The notes: generated by a model not told the origin, from the letters alone. Counted from the first letter of the stretch, positions 1 to 12,606 are shown. The stretch is DNA of 64,000 bases from Pyxicephalus adspersus (GCF_032062135.1 NC_092860.1:2436588-2500587), one strand, 5' to 3'. Numbers and translations are program-made.

Positions 1-75
1 GATCGCGCACGATTCCGGATCGCTAATACGACTGCGCGATCGATAATACGATTTGGCTTGATGAATCAGGGCCAG
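1..75. repeat. CpG-dense inverted repeat at the window edge
   Basis: The first 9 bases (GATCGCGCA) are the exact reverse complement of bases about 33-41 (TGCGCGATC), and the phrase TAATACGA occurs twice within about 60 bases. The block is far richer in CpG than the AT-rich DNA that follows, so it is probably the end of a repeat that continues to the left of the window. Its class cannot be told from this fragment. Confidence 0.45.
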
Positions 76-344
76 TGAGTTTGCTTTATTGCACATCTTC
101 AGACAGAACTTTATAAAAGTTACAAGTTGGGTTTGTATTTTTTTTGGTTGCTGAATGTATTGCTTGAACTTACAGTAAGCTACAGATTTGGAAAATCTGA
201 TTCCAAAATTTTGATCGTAAATATAAGCATTGTGTCATAAAAATGCCTTGTGCCATTTGAAATAATAATAAGAAAATAATAGAAAAAAACTGATAGTGTA
301 TAAATGTATTTATAGAGTTTATCGTTCTTGTGTTTTTGTTTTAG

Positions 345-458
345 GAGCCCCTGAAGCACCAACCAATGTCTGTCTCACAATCACAAACAGTTCATCCCTT
401 ACTGTCACCTTCCAGGAGCCTCTGAGTGTCAACTCAGCCGTTGTGACCAAATACAAAG
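345..458 (+). CDS. ANKFN1: ANKFN1 internal exon: first part of the fibronectin type III domain
   Basis: This is a 114-bp exon. It is preceded by a T-rich tract ending TTTTAG and followed by the donor GTAAGG. It starts with the last two bases of a split codon and ends with the first base of the next one. The 37 whole codons begin APEAPTNVCLTITNSSSLTV and include FQEPLSVNSAVVTKYK. That is the opening beta strands of a fibronectin type III domain (the A-P-x-x-P-T-N-V start and S-L-T-V-x-F strand), and it closely matches my memory of vertebrate ANKFN1. The family has ankyrin repeats, then FN3, then a long conserved C-terminal region; the fly homologue wide awake and mouse Nmf9 affect sleep, rhythm and neuronal excitability. 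Its final G completes a valine codon with the exon at 31799. Apparent reading beyond 458 is intron. An alternative is another ANK/FN3 gene, but the later exons argue against that. Confidence 0.9.
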
Positions 459-1207
459 GTAAGGTCTATTATAAGATAAGTGCTGGGCTGGAATCATTCT
501 ATCTGTATGACTATTTTACAACCAAAATCTTCATTTCTTGTATTTCCATCTTAGCAAGCCTGCTTCTGACTTCACTTGCTGCATGTTTACTTTCAGTCAG
601 CAAATCCCTAAGCAATTAAGCTTTCACATGACCATGACAGTCAGGAAACTAATAAAAAAAGCAATGACAGTGCCCTTGTTCCTAACTGAACTACATGATC
701 ATGAACATGTGTAGGTTTTGTTTCTGCTGCATTTTTACTTTTACTCTAACATTCATGAAATGAAGTTGGTGGCAGAAAGGGTGAACCTGTGCTGAAGTGT
801 GCCATCATGTGTGCCCAGGGCAGAATAATTACAGAAAAACCATGGAGTTCATGGAGTGCAAGGAGAAAGCAAAGAAAGAGGTTTTGAGGCTCAAGAGTTT
901 TAAGTCAAGCTATGAATGTATTATTATATATTTACTTCATATATAACAAGGTCATAATAATACATAGTTCACAAACCTAGAACATGTAGCACATTGTCTT
1001 GCCTGGTTATGTTATACAAGAAACACAGAAGTAAAAATATTATTGCAGGTTGACATAACATGTTCTCTTAGTTACACCTATTTCTGTTCTGAGTCACAGA
1101 AATGGGGTGTTTTACTAGACAAATTGTTGCTAGCATGAACAGTAGACAGCAAAGCAAAATGAGAGAAGGTAATAATATAATAAGACTGTATTTTCTGTAT
1201 ACAAGTC

Positions 1208-1243
1208 CCCGACGCGTTTCGCCCAGATTAGGCTTCCTCAGGG
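1208..1243 (-). repeat. GAGGAAGC / GAAACGCGTC repeat motif
   Basis: Read on the minus strand, this block contains CCTGAGGAAGCCTAA, a short spacer, then GGGCGAAACGCGTC. An almost identical block lies on the + strand at 51594-51627. This motif is common in amphibian interspersed repeats, but I cannot name its class. The parent element probably extends to about 1520 on one side; its ends are not clear. Confidence 0.5.
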
Positions 1244-2116
1244 AGATGTGACTTTATATAATTTATGGTAGATGTTATATTGATCGGTTCTGAGTGATAT
1301 ATTCAGGACAGTAGTTCTTAAAGTAGTGTTGATACACCAGTAGGATTCATTTAAACTAACAAAATTGTTGAGTACCAATTGATGAGAGATTAGGGTGAAT
1401 AAGGGTATTCATCCTGTGGTCTTGTGCTTATAAAAGGTTGCAGGTTGTATATTGAATGTATAGAAGTTGAAGACCCGCAAGTTGTGATTGTTGCATAGTC
1501 AAAGGGCAGAATAATGTCTGCATACAGCCGTGGATTGTTTCATGCATGTTTCCCTTTGTTCTTTATTTAGTCTTTGCGGGTGTCTGTTTCTTTTTTTTTT
1601 TTACCCCTCCAGGTCCAAATTTGAACCGGACACCAGAATATATTTGCATTATATTGAATCTTTGCTTCAACTGCCTCTTTGTTCCTTTTGAGATCAAAAA
1701 TGAGACACATTATGTTTTTCGTTTTTGTGCTAATGAAGGGCAAAAGGTGACGGTTAGGATGGGCACACTTATGGTTTATATTACACCTGTCACAGTATGT
1801 TATGTTTCAGCCCACTGGGTAAGACGGATGGAAAAAAACGTCCAAACCTAATCAATCAGAGAACAAAGTTATTAAGTACAAAAAGATTTGGTCAGTACAT
1901 ATTGCTTTAGGCGTTGTGCTAATTCTGTTAAAGATGGAAATGTGAAATAGTTCTACTTATTAGAACCTAATGATGTATTGCAGGTATTACATCCTTCCTA
2001 TGTGTCTAAAGTATACAGGATATGCCTCAAAATCAATCCCAAATGCCTGACATACTATTTATAATATATGTCATTTATTGTTACAGTATGCTTTTCCTTC
2101 ATTTTCTCAACTCAAT

Positions 2117-2339
2117 GACCCTGATTTATTACAGTTCTCTGAGGCTGGAGGAAATACACTTTCATCAGTGAAGCTGGGTGATCCAGCAAACCTACGATGG
2201 ATCTGGTCCAGGATTGAAAACATTTGCTAACAAATAGCTAATGACTTTAAGAAATCCATTCCATGTTTCCAGAATCACCCAGCTTCACTGATGAAAGTGT
2301 ATTCTCTCCAGCCATGGATAACTTTAGTAAATCAGGGTC
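2117..2339. mobile_element. Palindromic MITE, family P (copy 1)
   Basis: This is a near-complete inverted repeat. It opens GACCCTGATTTATTA, reads through CATCAGTGAAGCTGGGTGAT, and returns as the reverse complement to end TAAATCAGGGTC. The spacer in the middle is short. Other copies lie at 14037, 36664, 61360 and 63164, with variants at 23776 and 61660. There is no coding capacity, so it must have been moved by enzymes from elsewhere. The arms have diverged from each other, so this copy is not recent. Confidence 0.8.
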
Positions 2340-3202
2340 TCTATGTCCAACCTGGATTTCTAGAATTCATTTAGCACTGAGGTCACTTTTTGTCCTGGTG
2401 AAGTTTAAAGGAACCTGTCCAGATAGAAATATTTAGGTTGCCATTGTACACAGCTCATACATTGCACTGTCATTGGCTATAAACTATTTTAGAGTCTGTG
2501 ACTAAATATATCTAACAACTTTTGAAGGAAGGGGGAAGGAAGAGGGATATGTAAAATCTAAAAGTATGTAAGCCAAAGAAATATCCCTGCCACACCTTTA
2601 TTTTGCAAACCATGAAAAATGAAGACTTGGTAAAATGTTTAGTGAAAAATAACACTTTCACATAGGTTATTATTACATTTGTTCAATGTTTGTATGCACT
2701 CAAAAAAAAGGGACGGCTGAGGAGGAAAGCAGATCACAGGAAAACGGTCCTAAAAGAGACAGTCCCCTTCAAATAGAGGATCAGGAAAAGTAAATGTTAA
2801 TGACCATCCTTCTAGCAGAGAAAGGTCTAAATTGGGGCTTTAAATCCAATCAATCCCAACAACTCAACAGCTTGTAACTAGAGTACCACTTATTAAAATT
2901 TTGGATCATTCCATGGAGCTGTGAAACTCGCTGAGCTGTGCATGTGCGACTCAATGTTTGCTGTGGTTGCCAGAAGTAAATGGGCGCAGAGGAGCGCAGG
3001 TGTGTGAGAACTATGTCACCCAGGCCCGGCCAATCAAGATAGCCAAAGATTACAAATAGGTAGAGAAAGAGGAAGAAGATGGCGGCAGGGGACTATGGAG
3101 GGGTTTCTTTCCACTATGAAGAAAGGGAGAAAAAAAAGTCCCATGTTTGAAAAAAGCAAAAAAGCAAAGTCCGATGATAAGAAAACGGCCATTTCATTGG
3201 TC

Positions 3203-3244
3203 TTAACGAAACTTTACAATGTTCCTTTTGTAAAGTTTCGTTAA
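3203..3244. other. Perfect 17-bp hairpin
   Basis: TTAACGAAACTTTACAA at 3203-3219 is followed by an 8-base loop and its exact reverse complement at 3228-3244. A second small hairpin (AACAC/GTGTT) follows immediately. It lies just upstream of the LINE fragment. It may be the core of a small palindromic element; no function can be assigned. Confidence 0.7.
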
Positions 3245-3364
3245 CACCGAAAGTGTTAGTACCCATAGTAATTATTACCTGATCCAATGTGGCAGGATCA
3301 ACTGCTGTTCAGGGTCCTAATAAAACTTTCATGGTTTAATCCCTTGGAAACTGTTAATTAGGCT

Positions 3365-4069
3365 TCACAAAAACACCTCAGAGACTGAATTACTTCTCGT
3401 CTACCTCGTCTGGACTACTGTAACCTCCTCCTCTCTGGTATTCTACTAACCCGACTCTCTCCTCTACAATCTATTATGAATACTGCAGCCAGACTCATCC
3501 ATCCTTCCCTCCGCTCCTCTTCCGCTGCCTCTCTTCGCAGTTCTCTTCATTGGCTTCCATTTCACCTTGGAATCAAATTCATCTCCTGTGCTTTGCCTTC
3601 AAATCCCTCCACAGTTATTGTCCCACTTACCTTTCCGACCTGATAGAAAAATCCCCCCCAGCCGCTCTCTCCGCTCCTCCAATGACCTACTAATGACTTC
3701 CTCACTCATAACCTCATCACACGCACGGCTCCAATGACTTTTCTAGAGCTGCCCCGACTCTCTGGAATGGTTTTCCTCGTCCTATTCGGCTTGCTCCTAC
3801 TTTCTGCTCATTTAAAAGAGCGCTCAAAACCAATTTTTTCAAACTTGCCTACCCGTCTTCTTCTGTCTTTTGAAACTATCACTACTTCTCACCACTACAT
3901 ATCTCCCATCCTATTGTGTGTGAAATTCCCCCACCTACTAGATTGTAAGCTCTTCGGGGCAGGGTCCTCTCCTCCTATATCACTGTCTGTATCGTTCTGT
4001 CATTTGCAACCCCTATTTAATGTACAGCGCTGCGTAATATGTTGGCGCTATATAAATCATGTTTATTAA

Positions 4070-4100
<31 letters not shown>

Positions 4101-4120
4101 AAAAATAATAAAAAATAAAA
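3365..4120 (+). mobile_element. 5'-truncated L2-like LINE with (ATT)n tail
   Basis: The front half keeps decayed coding sequence of the C-terminal end of a non-LTR reverse transcriptase: translated around 3400-3560 it gives LDYCNLLLSG, then NTAARLIHPS and SLHWLP, the LDYCN...AARL...LHWLP pattern of L2/CR1-type LINEs. Frameshifts then break the frame. The 3' part (from about 3940) is the tail GATTGTAAGCTCTTCGGGGC, followed by ATGTTGGCGCTATATAAAT and an (ATT)n run. The 5' truncation and simple tail fit target-primed reverse transcription. The same tail recurs at least seven more times in the window. Confidence 0.85.
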
Positions 4121-5307
4121 ATAAACAAGGGAATGCACAAGTACAAAGCTTTACATTTGTGACAGTATTCACAGGGGAACAATACAAAATACATCACTTG
4201 GTTTTCCAGATGTTGGGGGGATAACGCAAGGTTTTGCTGGAAATTGGTTGGAAGATTTAGGTACCTTACAAGCTGGATTTACCTTTTCCCCTCTGGAGCG
4301 AAATATTATTAACTAAAAAAAATCAAGGGTAGTATCTGTACCTCTTTAAAAATTACAAAATAATAGACATGCTTTTAGGGTTTTGGAAGTAAGCATCTAC
4401 ATAAATATGAAAAATGCATATTTCTTCCAAGTAGCTAGCCATATTCTAAGGAGGTAGCCATGTTTGTTTCTAGAGATTTATTTTCAGCCTTTTGGATGTG
4501 CCTTGCTAATTATCAGTGAGTTGTGCGCTGTTGAACCATGAGAAGTCCTTTTTAAATAAAGAGCTGTGTCTGCTGTAATCCATGTTCTTTAAAGCTACAG
4601 TCCTTGTTTGTAAGATGCCGTGGCTTCCTATGTAGGATAGGTACAAGCAGCCGCTGTGATGATGTTGCTTGCACAAAATGACTATCCCTTGGAGATAGCA
4701 GTGCTGCCCACTCTATGCAATGACTAATACGAGTGTGATCAGCAGTGACCTTGCCAACCTTGGCACACATCGCCATGTTTTCTTCCACGGAGGACAAATA
4801 TTAAGGGAAATCATCACTCTAGGGTCTTCAGTCATTGGAATTTATTCTATGTGTAGTACAAGGGATGGACTTGTTTAAATATTCTGTATGCTGTTCAAGC
4901 AAAATAAAACTCAGAGCACAGCCTTTGAACTGTGTATCTCAAACCAACACAGCCAACATCACACATTCTCAATGACAAAACAGGCGTTGGTTAGTTTAAT
5001 GAAAGTATAATGAAGCCAAGTGGTAACAAGAGGAGGGTGGGGGTACAGTTATTTGACTCAAAATGTAAATTTTTTTAGACTTCCAGGGAAATGTAAAAAA
5101 TCCCCATAAAGTTCAAATATATACCAACTAAAAAAACTTTTGCTTATAATCCAATGCTATGTGTAGTTCATTAATTTTATGTTTTACTATTATTTTCCCA
5201 TCATCTTTGCACACTTTCTAAAATTTTAATGTATGTTGCTTTACTAAATAATAATATAAAACAAGGTATACTGCATGAGTGTATGCCATGGAATATGCAA
5301 ATATATT

Positions 5308-5308
<1 letters not shown>

Positions 5309-5349
<41 letters not shown>
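5309..5349. repeat. (AT)n microsatellite
   Basis: An uninterrupted AT dinucleotide run of about 20 units, likely to vary in length between individuals. Confidence 0.95.
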
Positions 5350-5352
<3 letters not shown>

Positions 5353-5466
5353 ATATAATTGGAATAGTTTAGTATTGGATTCAGATGAACTTAAAAACTT
5401 GGGTTATCTCTCACCGTTCTATGTAAAAAAAAAAAAAATGATTAAACACATCAGGTGATATTGGTA

Positions 5467-6065
5467 AATAGACATGAGCAAGAATGCCTCTGACATTCTC
5501 AAGAAAATTTCCTCAAACTTTCGATTGGGTCCGCGAAATTTCACCGAACCGTTTTCACGGATCCATCGTAAGATCTAGAAAACCATTATGGGAGGAGTAC
5601 CGCGGCTGCTGTGGCAATCCTTTTGGGCACTATCCCTGGGCACTAGAAGGTAAATGAGGGCAAGCCCTGGGAGGCAGAAGGAGTACCACAGCTGCATTCA
5701 GGAGAGCAGCCGTGGGAATCCTCCTTTGCACAATCCCTGGGCACCAGAGGATTGCCCTCATATAACTTCTAGTGCTCGGGGATCTCGCACAGGTGGATTC
5801 TCACGAATGATTCTTCATGAATGCAGCCACAGTACTCCTCCTGTTAGTGTGAGTCCCGTGGCTGTGCTCATCAATGAATGCAGCTGTGGGAATCATCACA
5901 AGATGATTCCCACAGCTGCATTCATTCATGATGAGCACAGCCGCGGGACCGCGGGAAATCAGACTAAACGAACTACTGCGTGCCTCCACATGAGTAATGC
6001 CTTCCAGACAACTCAAAAACACCTAAGAAGGCGGCACCCTGCAGCAGAACGGGGACAGGTGAGTA
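5467..6065. mobile_element. Composite palindromic element (modular MITE)
   Basis: The left end reads TAGACATGAGCAAGAATG, resembling the TAGGGATGAGC-type end seen at 31042. The inside is a string of inverted repeats. The clearest is 5853-5949, with arms of about 45 bases and the loop ACAA at 5898-5901. It shares modules with the elements at 26740, 30452, 47231 and 55610, such as TTCTAGTGCTCGGGGATC near 5768 and the GCAGCTGTGGGAATCAT arm. The open frames across it on both strands come from the palindromes, not from a gene. The right boundary is uncertain. Confidence 0.6.
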
Positions 6066-8289
6066 TAGTGGGATTAACTTAATTCTTTGGGCTTCATGGG
6101 TCTACGCAGTGGCATAAGATAACTTGCCCCGAGGACATTCAGATTTTACTTTCACCTAATCTCCAAGATTTTTATATTCCTTGCATTGCTCTCGGTTTCT
6201 TAGGGGTAGGCATACAAGGTGAAAGTCCTTCACATCTGAAAGAAGAAAATCGTGTAGAACCCAAATTAGAAACTAAGTGAATTTTCCAAAAATAATCTAA
6301 AGCCCAAACTTGGTTTGGTTTTTTGGTTAGCTAAACTAAACTATTCATACAAATCAGGTTAACATACCCCAGATTATTATATCAATGATCTTCTATCTGG
6401 GTTAAGATCACTTTAGTAACACAAATACTTGTTCTGTGGATCCAAAATGGTAAAATTTCACCACAGCTGATCGAGTTTGCAGAGTTTAATGAAAAGGTCA
6501 ATTCAATCAAATGGAGAATCTTTGGTTTGAGATTTTCATTCAGTTGAATCAGTTTAGTTGCACTGAATGATCCACTGAATAATTATATCCTTATGTGTGG
6601 CCCCCTTTAAGTGGGGAATTTTCACATCTTGGAGAAATTTCTTTTTACCTCCTATTGGACTTCTAACCCAGACAACAAAAATTACCTGACGGGTTTTAAC
6701 TCTTCCCTATTCTACATAAAAAAAGTAAAATTTTGACCAATCATACATTCAAAGATTTAAATTTCTAGTCTATAAATTTCTGCTTTAAAAAATGCAATGA
6801 AATAGAAAGAAGTGTGTAGAGCGATATAGTTTGATCTGATTTGACAATGTGTTGGATCTCTAGCGGTTTTGGAAGCTTACACATTGTACAGTGTTCCACA
6901 ATTCCGCCTCGTAGCTTCTTTTCCAATAAAAACACGCGTAATGCTTTTGTGTAATTCCGTCCACATAGAAGCGTCTCTAGTTACCTGCTCCCACATTAAT
7001 ACACGTCAAAACACAACAATGGTGATTTATCTGGAAAATATTAAAAAAAGTGAAGGGGGAAAACCTGCTTTGCACATTCTCCCAAAAGTCATTTTAAAAT
7101 AATTTTCATTGTACTATTAAAGCATTATATATGGTAAGGAAAATCTTAAGCATTCAATCATTTCTTTTTTTAGAACACTCCTCTCAGGAAAACTGGGAGA
7201 TAAGTTCCAGCTGGTATAGAGTGAATGTGATAGATCAAACCAGATTACTCACGTGAAAAAGGAAATCTTCAGTGAGCAGATCACCATTACTGGGAACCTT
7301 GACTCTGATTGGTGCAGTGTATAATGGGAAGGGAATGGACAATACTTATCTAAAAACATGTTTACCAGGATCAACTCTTTTGCTGTCAGCGAGGTGCACC
7401 ATATGTTATGGCTTTATAATGGTTTAAAATAAGTTTATGGCTTTTTTGTGGAAGTGATCAGAATTGTGTAAAGCTGCCTCATCATTTCCGTAGATGACAG
7501 AAGTGTTAATAATACTTTACTAATAATTTCAGAAGCCAATGCATGTTCTTTACACCAATGGCAAGCCGTCTAGTAGACATTAAAAATTCACAGAAGTTTG
7601 CCGTACTTCACATGGATTATGATCTTGTTTGCCTCATTTCTCATGCATTGGCAACATGCAAAGCTTGTCAAATGCCTTATTTTTTATCCATGGAAGTGTT
7701 CTAAACTCTCCCGGGGCTTTTGGCAAGGGTTTGTCCAGACTCTGAAGCAACAGTCTGCTGTCAGAAATGGGAATAAAAGTGACCTTAGGCAAAACATTAA
7801 TATGAATCCATGCTGTTGTAATACTACTGGGTCTACTAGCAGTAAAATATACCCAAAATGTGGATTAATGATATAAGAACTTTTCAAAGCATATGGTGTT
7901 CCTCTCTTTAGGACAGGAGACGGAAACCTAAAGCATGCATGCCATGGTGAGCACACAAAGCTATTTTCAGTGGCATCAAAATTATTTCATGTTTTTCATT
8001 AAAACATGTCTCTAGAAAAGTTTGTTAAATATCATCGGTAGTGCCGTAAGTTTACCAGAATTTTTTGTTTCAAAATGTAGTCTTTGCATTAAGTGTTTCC
8101 TTCGTATACCCATGTATGTGTACTGAAACAAGTTAAAACACGTGGGGAAACGTTTGCTGACCCCACCTCTAAAGACTTGTTTATATGTATATAATATTAA
8201 CTAGTATTTATATAATATTCACATTATCTATCACATTAACTATCCTTCAGGGAGGATCACAATGTAATGTCCATAACATAGTAATTTGT

Positions 8290-8483
8290 CATTAACATGG
8301 CCAGTTTTTGGAGGAAGCCAATAAGTCTACCTGCATGTTTTGGGATGTAAGAGAAAACTGGAGTTCTAGGCGGAAACGCATGCAAATATGAGCAGAACAT
8401 ACCAACTCCATGCAAATAGTGTCCTGGCCAAGATTCCAACCTGGCATCCGAATGCCTCAAAGGTGAAAGTGCTGACTACAGCA
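8290..8483 (-). mobile_element. Degraded tRNA-headed SINE
   Basis: The minus strand shows remnants of the same SINE as at 18241: a Pol III B-box-like region near 8430-8445, the AGTTTGCATG-type phrase, and ACATGCAG near 8330. It is heavily diverged and lacks a clear tail. Confidence 0.55.
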
Positions 8484-9954
8484 TTGTGATACACTTACTT
8501 TATTTGCATTGCATGTAAACCTAAAATACTGTTCATTACCATAATTTTAGGAATCTGTCACATGCTTTCCATTATGAGGGAGCATTCTCACATTCCTGCA
8601 TGCAGTAGTATGGGTTCACATTAGTATCCTGTGGCTGGAATTCTCATAGGACAGCTTATTACTGTTCTCAAAGTGCAGTTTGTAAACCACGGGTACTTCT
8701 TACCTGCCTAGTAGTTTTAGTGCACATTTGGGATTGAAGCTTAAACTATGGGTTCTGACCTGTTGATTGTATTTTTGCAGCTGTTTCAGGGATTCCAAGT
8801 GATAGCAGTGGCATAAAGATAGCTGAATATAAAGACAGCAATATAAACATAGCTAGCTTGAGAATGACAAATCTGTTCATATAGTGTTGTAATGGAAGTA
8901 CAGGAAAAAATTGTATTTCAAAATATGTGTTCTAAAATCTAAGATAGAACATAATAGTGAATCCAAACTTTAGAGCTAAATCGTTCAGTGGTTGCATCGG
9001 GCTCCACGGATATTTGTGTAAGAGATTTCCCTACATTTCCTGTTGTCCCATTAAGTCACCTTTCACAAACCAACTGTGTCTGCTATAGAGGTATTTTTGC
9101 TTTGGGAAAATTGTTGCTTTTCTGAAGAAAGAAAATGAGATAAAATAGTTCTTCTCTTTGCAAATGATTATTCAAGGTGCCTCGTGTCGGGGATATGTTA
9201 ATATACCATACATTCTCCAATTTGGGAACCAGAGGCTGGATACAATTTCACCCCTGACTATGGTCCCCCATTGAAATCGATAATATTGGTTCCTTATAAT
9301 ATGACTATTATGTCAGACATAGCCATCATATCCCTGCTAAAGGCTCCTTTGATAAAAAAAAGTCTTTGTCCTGCAAATAAATACTACCACTTCTGGTGTT
9401 GCCATGTGTTACAGTGCCAGGCTAAATTATTTGCCAACCCTCGGTGTTTGTCCTGTTTTGTCACATTACAACCTGGAATTAAATTGTTTTTATTATTTAT
9501 ATATTGAGCCTTAAAATATCATCAAACTTGTTGAAGTATATTAAAAATAAATATACACACACATAAAAAACGAAAAGGTTGTAAGCCAATATTTATCTGC
9601 TCCAACGAAATAACTTCATATCACAAGTCACATAATTAGTTGATCGGGGTGAGGCTTTGAATATCCCACAGAGCACGAATAAACCCATTATAACAGAATT
9701 TATAACAAAGAATTTGTCATCCTGGGAAGGCTGCCCACCAAAATTCCATCACTGGGGAAGAAAGGTATTCATCATAGATGTAAAATGACAACAAGGATAA
9801 CACTGAATGAACTGCAGAGATAGTAGATTCTGTTTCCTTGCTGTTTTCCCTGTCCCTAAGTGGATAATGGTGGGGAAACTACACTAAAAACCCAATCAGT
9901 GCAATAGGATAAAGAAAGAACTTTAGTTTTGTGTTTCAAAATTGAGATCAGGCA

Positions 9955-10285
9955 GGATTTTCATTGCAGAAGGGACAAACTTCTTCAATAAAAGATGCTT
10001 ACATGCCTCTTTGCAATCTTCTTTCCAAATACACGGAGCTGAGCATGGATGCAGGATTCTACGTGCAGGGATTTGGAGGGAATCCTGGCAGCTTCCACAT
10101 TTATGTGCAGAAGTTACCTGATCCCAACCTTCCCATTCAAGATGGTTGAACACCCAACGGGCTGACGAACATAGCGACGAAGGAGCAAGGACAGGTGAGT
10201 ATAATTACAAAGCTGCAATTGCAGTTCATTTAATTGCTAAAGGGACATTGACTGTCCCTTTTTGTTTAGTTCTGCTTTAATGCTA
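9955..10285. repeat. Interspersed repeat of the TTGCAGAAGGGACA type
   Basis: It begins near ATTGCAGAAGGGACA and contains GGAGCAAGGACAGGTGAGTA before a short GGGACATTGACTGTCCC hairpin. The layout resembles the better-bounded element at 54199-54506. The class is unknown and the ends are approximate. Confidence 0.4.
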
Positions 10286-11059
10286 AGGAGGATACATTAG
10301 CCAATGGATGATGGTAATTCTAAATGTAAGAATCAATTACCTCTGGTTAGAAGAGGGTTAACATACTAGTACCTGGCGGCCCTGTCCTAGACTGCTCCCA
10401 TTTCTCGTACTCCCATGATGACATCTATGTTTTTAACAAGGAGCACTGTCATTCTGCTTAGCCCTAAAAATCATGAAATAGTTACTGTTTTCCTATAGAC
10501 AGAAACCTTGCTTCATGGTAGTAATTGAATTGAGGTATTCCTGGAATTAAAGAAAGACTTCGCTACAGAATGGAAAAGTAACGGTCAGCTATAATCTGGG
10601 ATTTTAATAATTTAATTAGTTTAGTACCTACTGTAAACTCCATTACTGAGAATTAATTTAATCATTTTAATTTTATTTTTTCTTGCTTGAATAATTTTTT
10701 ATGCTTAAGTTTGTAATGAAAGAAAATTCTGCTGTTCATATAAACCTTTAAAGCCCAGACAAATCGTTTTTCCTTCTTGTGTTTCTACAATCACCTTCAC
10801 TACCCTTCCTCAGAGAGTTGTCATTGGAGGATTTCCCCAACCCCTCCTGTTCCTGTAACTTTAAAATTATTATTCACCTGTATAGTAAAAAAATATTTTA
10901 CACTAAACATTCAAAACTAAACTAAAATCTTTAAATGTTGTCTGCATCTCTTGATATTTTCCCCAGTTTTTAGAAGGTTTATATTCCTATAGAATAGATT
11001 TTTTTTGTTTAACATCTGCAGCGATTCATTTTGGGAAACAGAATAAGCCATTGCATCTG

Positions 11060-11713
11060 TGGATCAAGGTGCCCTTGTATCTGCCCACCATTATGACTGG
11101 GTGGCTCTGCTACCTTGGACAGAGTTTGCCCACAATAGTCCTGTCTGCACCAGCACCAAGGAGTCTCCATTTTTTGTTATTGTCTATGGCAAAGATCCTC
11201 ACCTTACGTCTCCTATACCCTGCTCTGTATTTGGGCTTCAACATCAGAGCACCTAGAGCAGTCGGCTGCCCGTTACAAGAAGTTTGCTGATCGGCGTTAC
11301 TGTAAGGCATCTCCTCTCCAACCTGGGGACAAAGTCTGGCTCGCCACAAGAAACATTCTTTGCAAGGTGCCTTCTCTGAAGTTTGCTCCTCGTTTCATCG
11401 GACCTTATGACATTTCTGCCAAGGTAAACCCAGTTTGTTATAAGTTACGCCTTCCTCCACATCTCAAGCAGCCCAATGGCTTTCATGTGTGTCTGCTAAG
11501 GCGGGCCTGAATCGCCTTTCTCATTCCTCTTCACTCGCTACTCCAGTACCCGATTCTTTTCAGGAATATGAAGCCCATCAAATTTTGGATTTCAAAATTT
11601 CTCCCAAGAAGCTCATGTACCTGGTCGACTGGAAAGGATTTGGCCCTGAGGAGAGATCGTGGGTTACAGCTAAAGATGTGTCTGCACCTTTTCTTGCTAA
11701 AAAGTTCTATTAA
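11060..11713 (+). pseudogene. Ty3/Gypsy chromovirus pol remnant: integrase C-terminus and chromodomain
   Basis: This is the 3' end of a retrotransposon polyprotein with at least two frame breaks. The first frame (to about 11235) gives DWVALLPWTEFAHNS and ESPFFVIVYGKDP, typical of the end of the Ty3/Gypsy integrase core. A shifted frame then gives QPGDKVWLATR and FIGPYDI, the integrase C-terminal module. A third frame (11489-11713) ends in a chromodomain-like segment with YLVDWKGFGPEERSWV, which marks it as a chromovirus. No protease, reverse transcriptase or RNase H is left upstream, so the copy is truncated and inactive. The stop codon at 11711-11713 is directly followed by a LINE-tail insertion, and the LTR continues beyond it. 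This is a retroelement fossil, not a host gene. Confidence 0.85.
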
Positions 11714-11890
11714 TTATTATTATTATTATTAATAATAATAAATAGTATTTATATGGCGTCAACATATTACACAACGCTGTACATTAAATAGGGGTTGCAA
11801 ATGACAGACAGATACAGACAGTGACACAGGATGAGTAGAAGATCCTGCCCCGAAGAGCTTACAATCTAGTAGGTTAGAGAAGTAACACAC
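11714..11890 (-). mobile_element. L2-like LINE tail inserted in the Gypsy remnant
   Basis: The (ATT)n run is followed by the reverse complement of the LINE 3' tail: GGGGTTGCAAATGACAGACA, then CCCCGAAGAGCTTACAATCT. It separates the end of the chromodomain frame from the LTR-like part, so this insertion is younger than the Gypsy copy. Confidence 0.8.
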
Positions 11891-12606
11891 CTTTGAAACC
11901 TGGACCTCGGCGGGTGGGGAGGCCCCGTTAAAGAAGGGGTAAAGTCGCACTTGCCTCTTCCTCACTAAAGCACAGGCGCCTTTCTCCTGTGCATGCAGGC
12001 AGTTCTGACCCTGGGCGTGCCTGCCCTTCCAAGTTTTATTAGTTTCGCCCAAACCGCCGGCCAATCAGGAAATAACCTCTCAATCATCCCTGGCTATTTA
12101 GCTAGCTCAGACCCAGCACTCAGTATTTATGCAATGTGTCTCCACTAGTGCTGAGCTCCCTAGCTCTACTTAACATTTCCTGTACACCTGTGGGTAATTC
12201 AGTTTTTCCCCTGTCTAGCTCTTTCGCTAACCCCAGCCTGTTCCCTTGTGCTGTTCTAGTGTTCCTCTATGTCTGTGACTATTCCTGTGTCACCTGTGCC
12301 TCCTGTTGCTTCCAGTGTCTCCTGTGTTCCCTGTGTCAGCCGTGGCCCCTGTGTCACCGGTGTCTATTTCCTGGATTCCTGGTATTTGACCCCTGGCTTG
12401 TGACCTGACCTCTCTTGCTTGCTGCCTGCCTTGAACCCCGGCCTTCCCTGACAATTCTTCTGCTTAGTGATTTGGTACTGTGTATCTTCCTGCCATTCTA
12501 GCTGTCTCTGCAGAAGACCTGGTTCCCGCTTAGACTACTCTGGGCTCACACCATTTCTGTGCAAGCCATAGCGCCCCCTAGTGGCCATGTCTCCCCAAGT
12601 GTGACA
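11891..12606 (+). mobile_element. 3' untranslated region and LTR of the Gypsy element
   Basis: This GC-rich block, unlike its AT-rich surroundings, follows the chromodomain. It contains TATTTAG and TATTTAT boxes near 12095-12130, a pyrimidine-rich body, and ends AGTGTGACA at 12606, which fits a CA-ending LTR. The start of the LTR proper is not resolved, and no 5' LTR is visible in the window. The open frame at 12136-12408 lies inside this block and is not a gene. Confidence 0.55.

Noticed and set aside
5654..6082. 142-codon open frame on the + strand, with a long one on the opposite strand
   Set aside because: It lies in a palindromic composite element. Inverted repeats open both strands together, and the peptide has no recognisable domain.
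12136..12408. 90-codon cysteine-rich open frame with hydrophobic stretches
   Set aside because: It sits within the Gypsy 3' UTR/LTR block; the composition comes from pyrimidine-rich LTR sequence.
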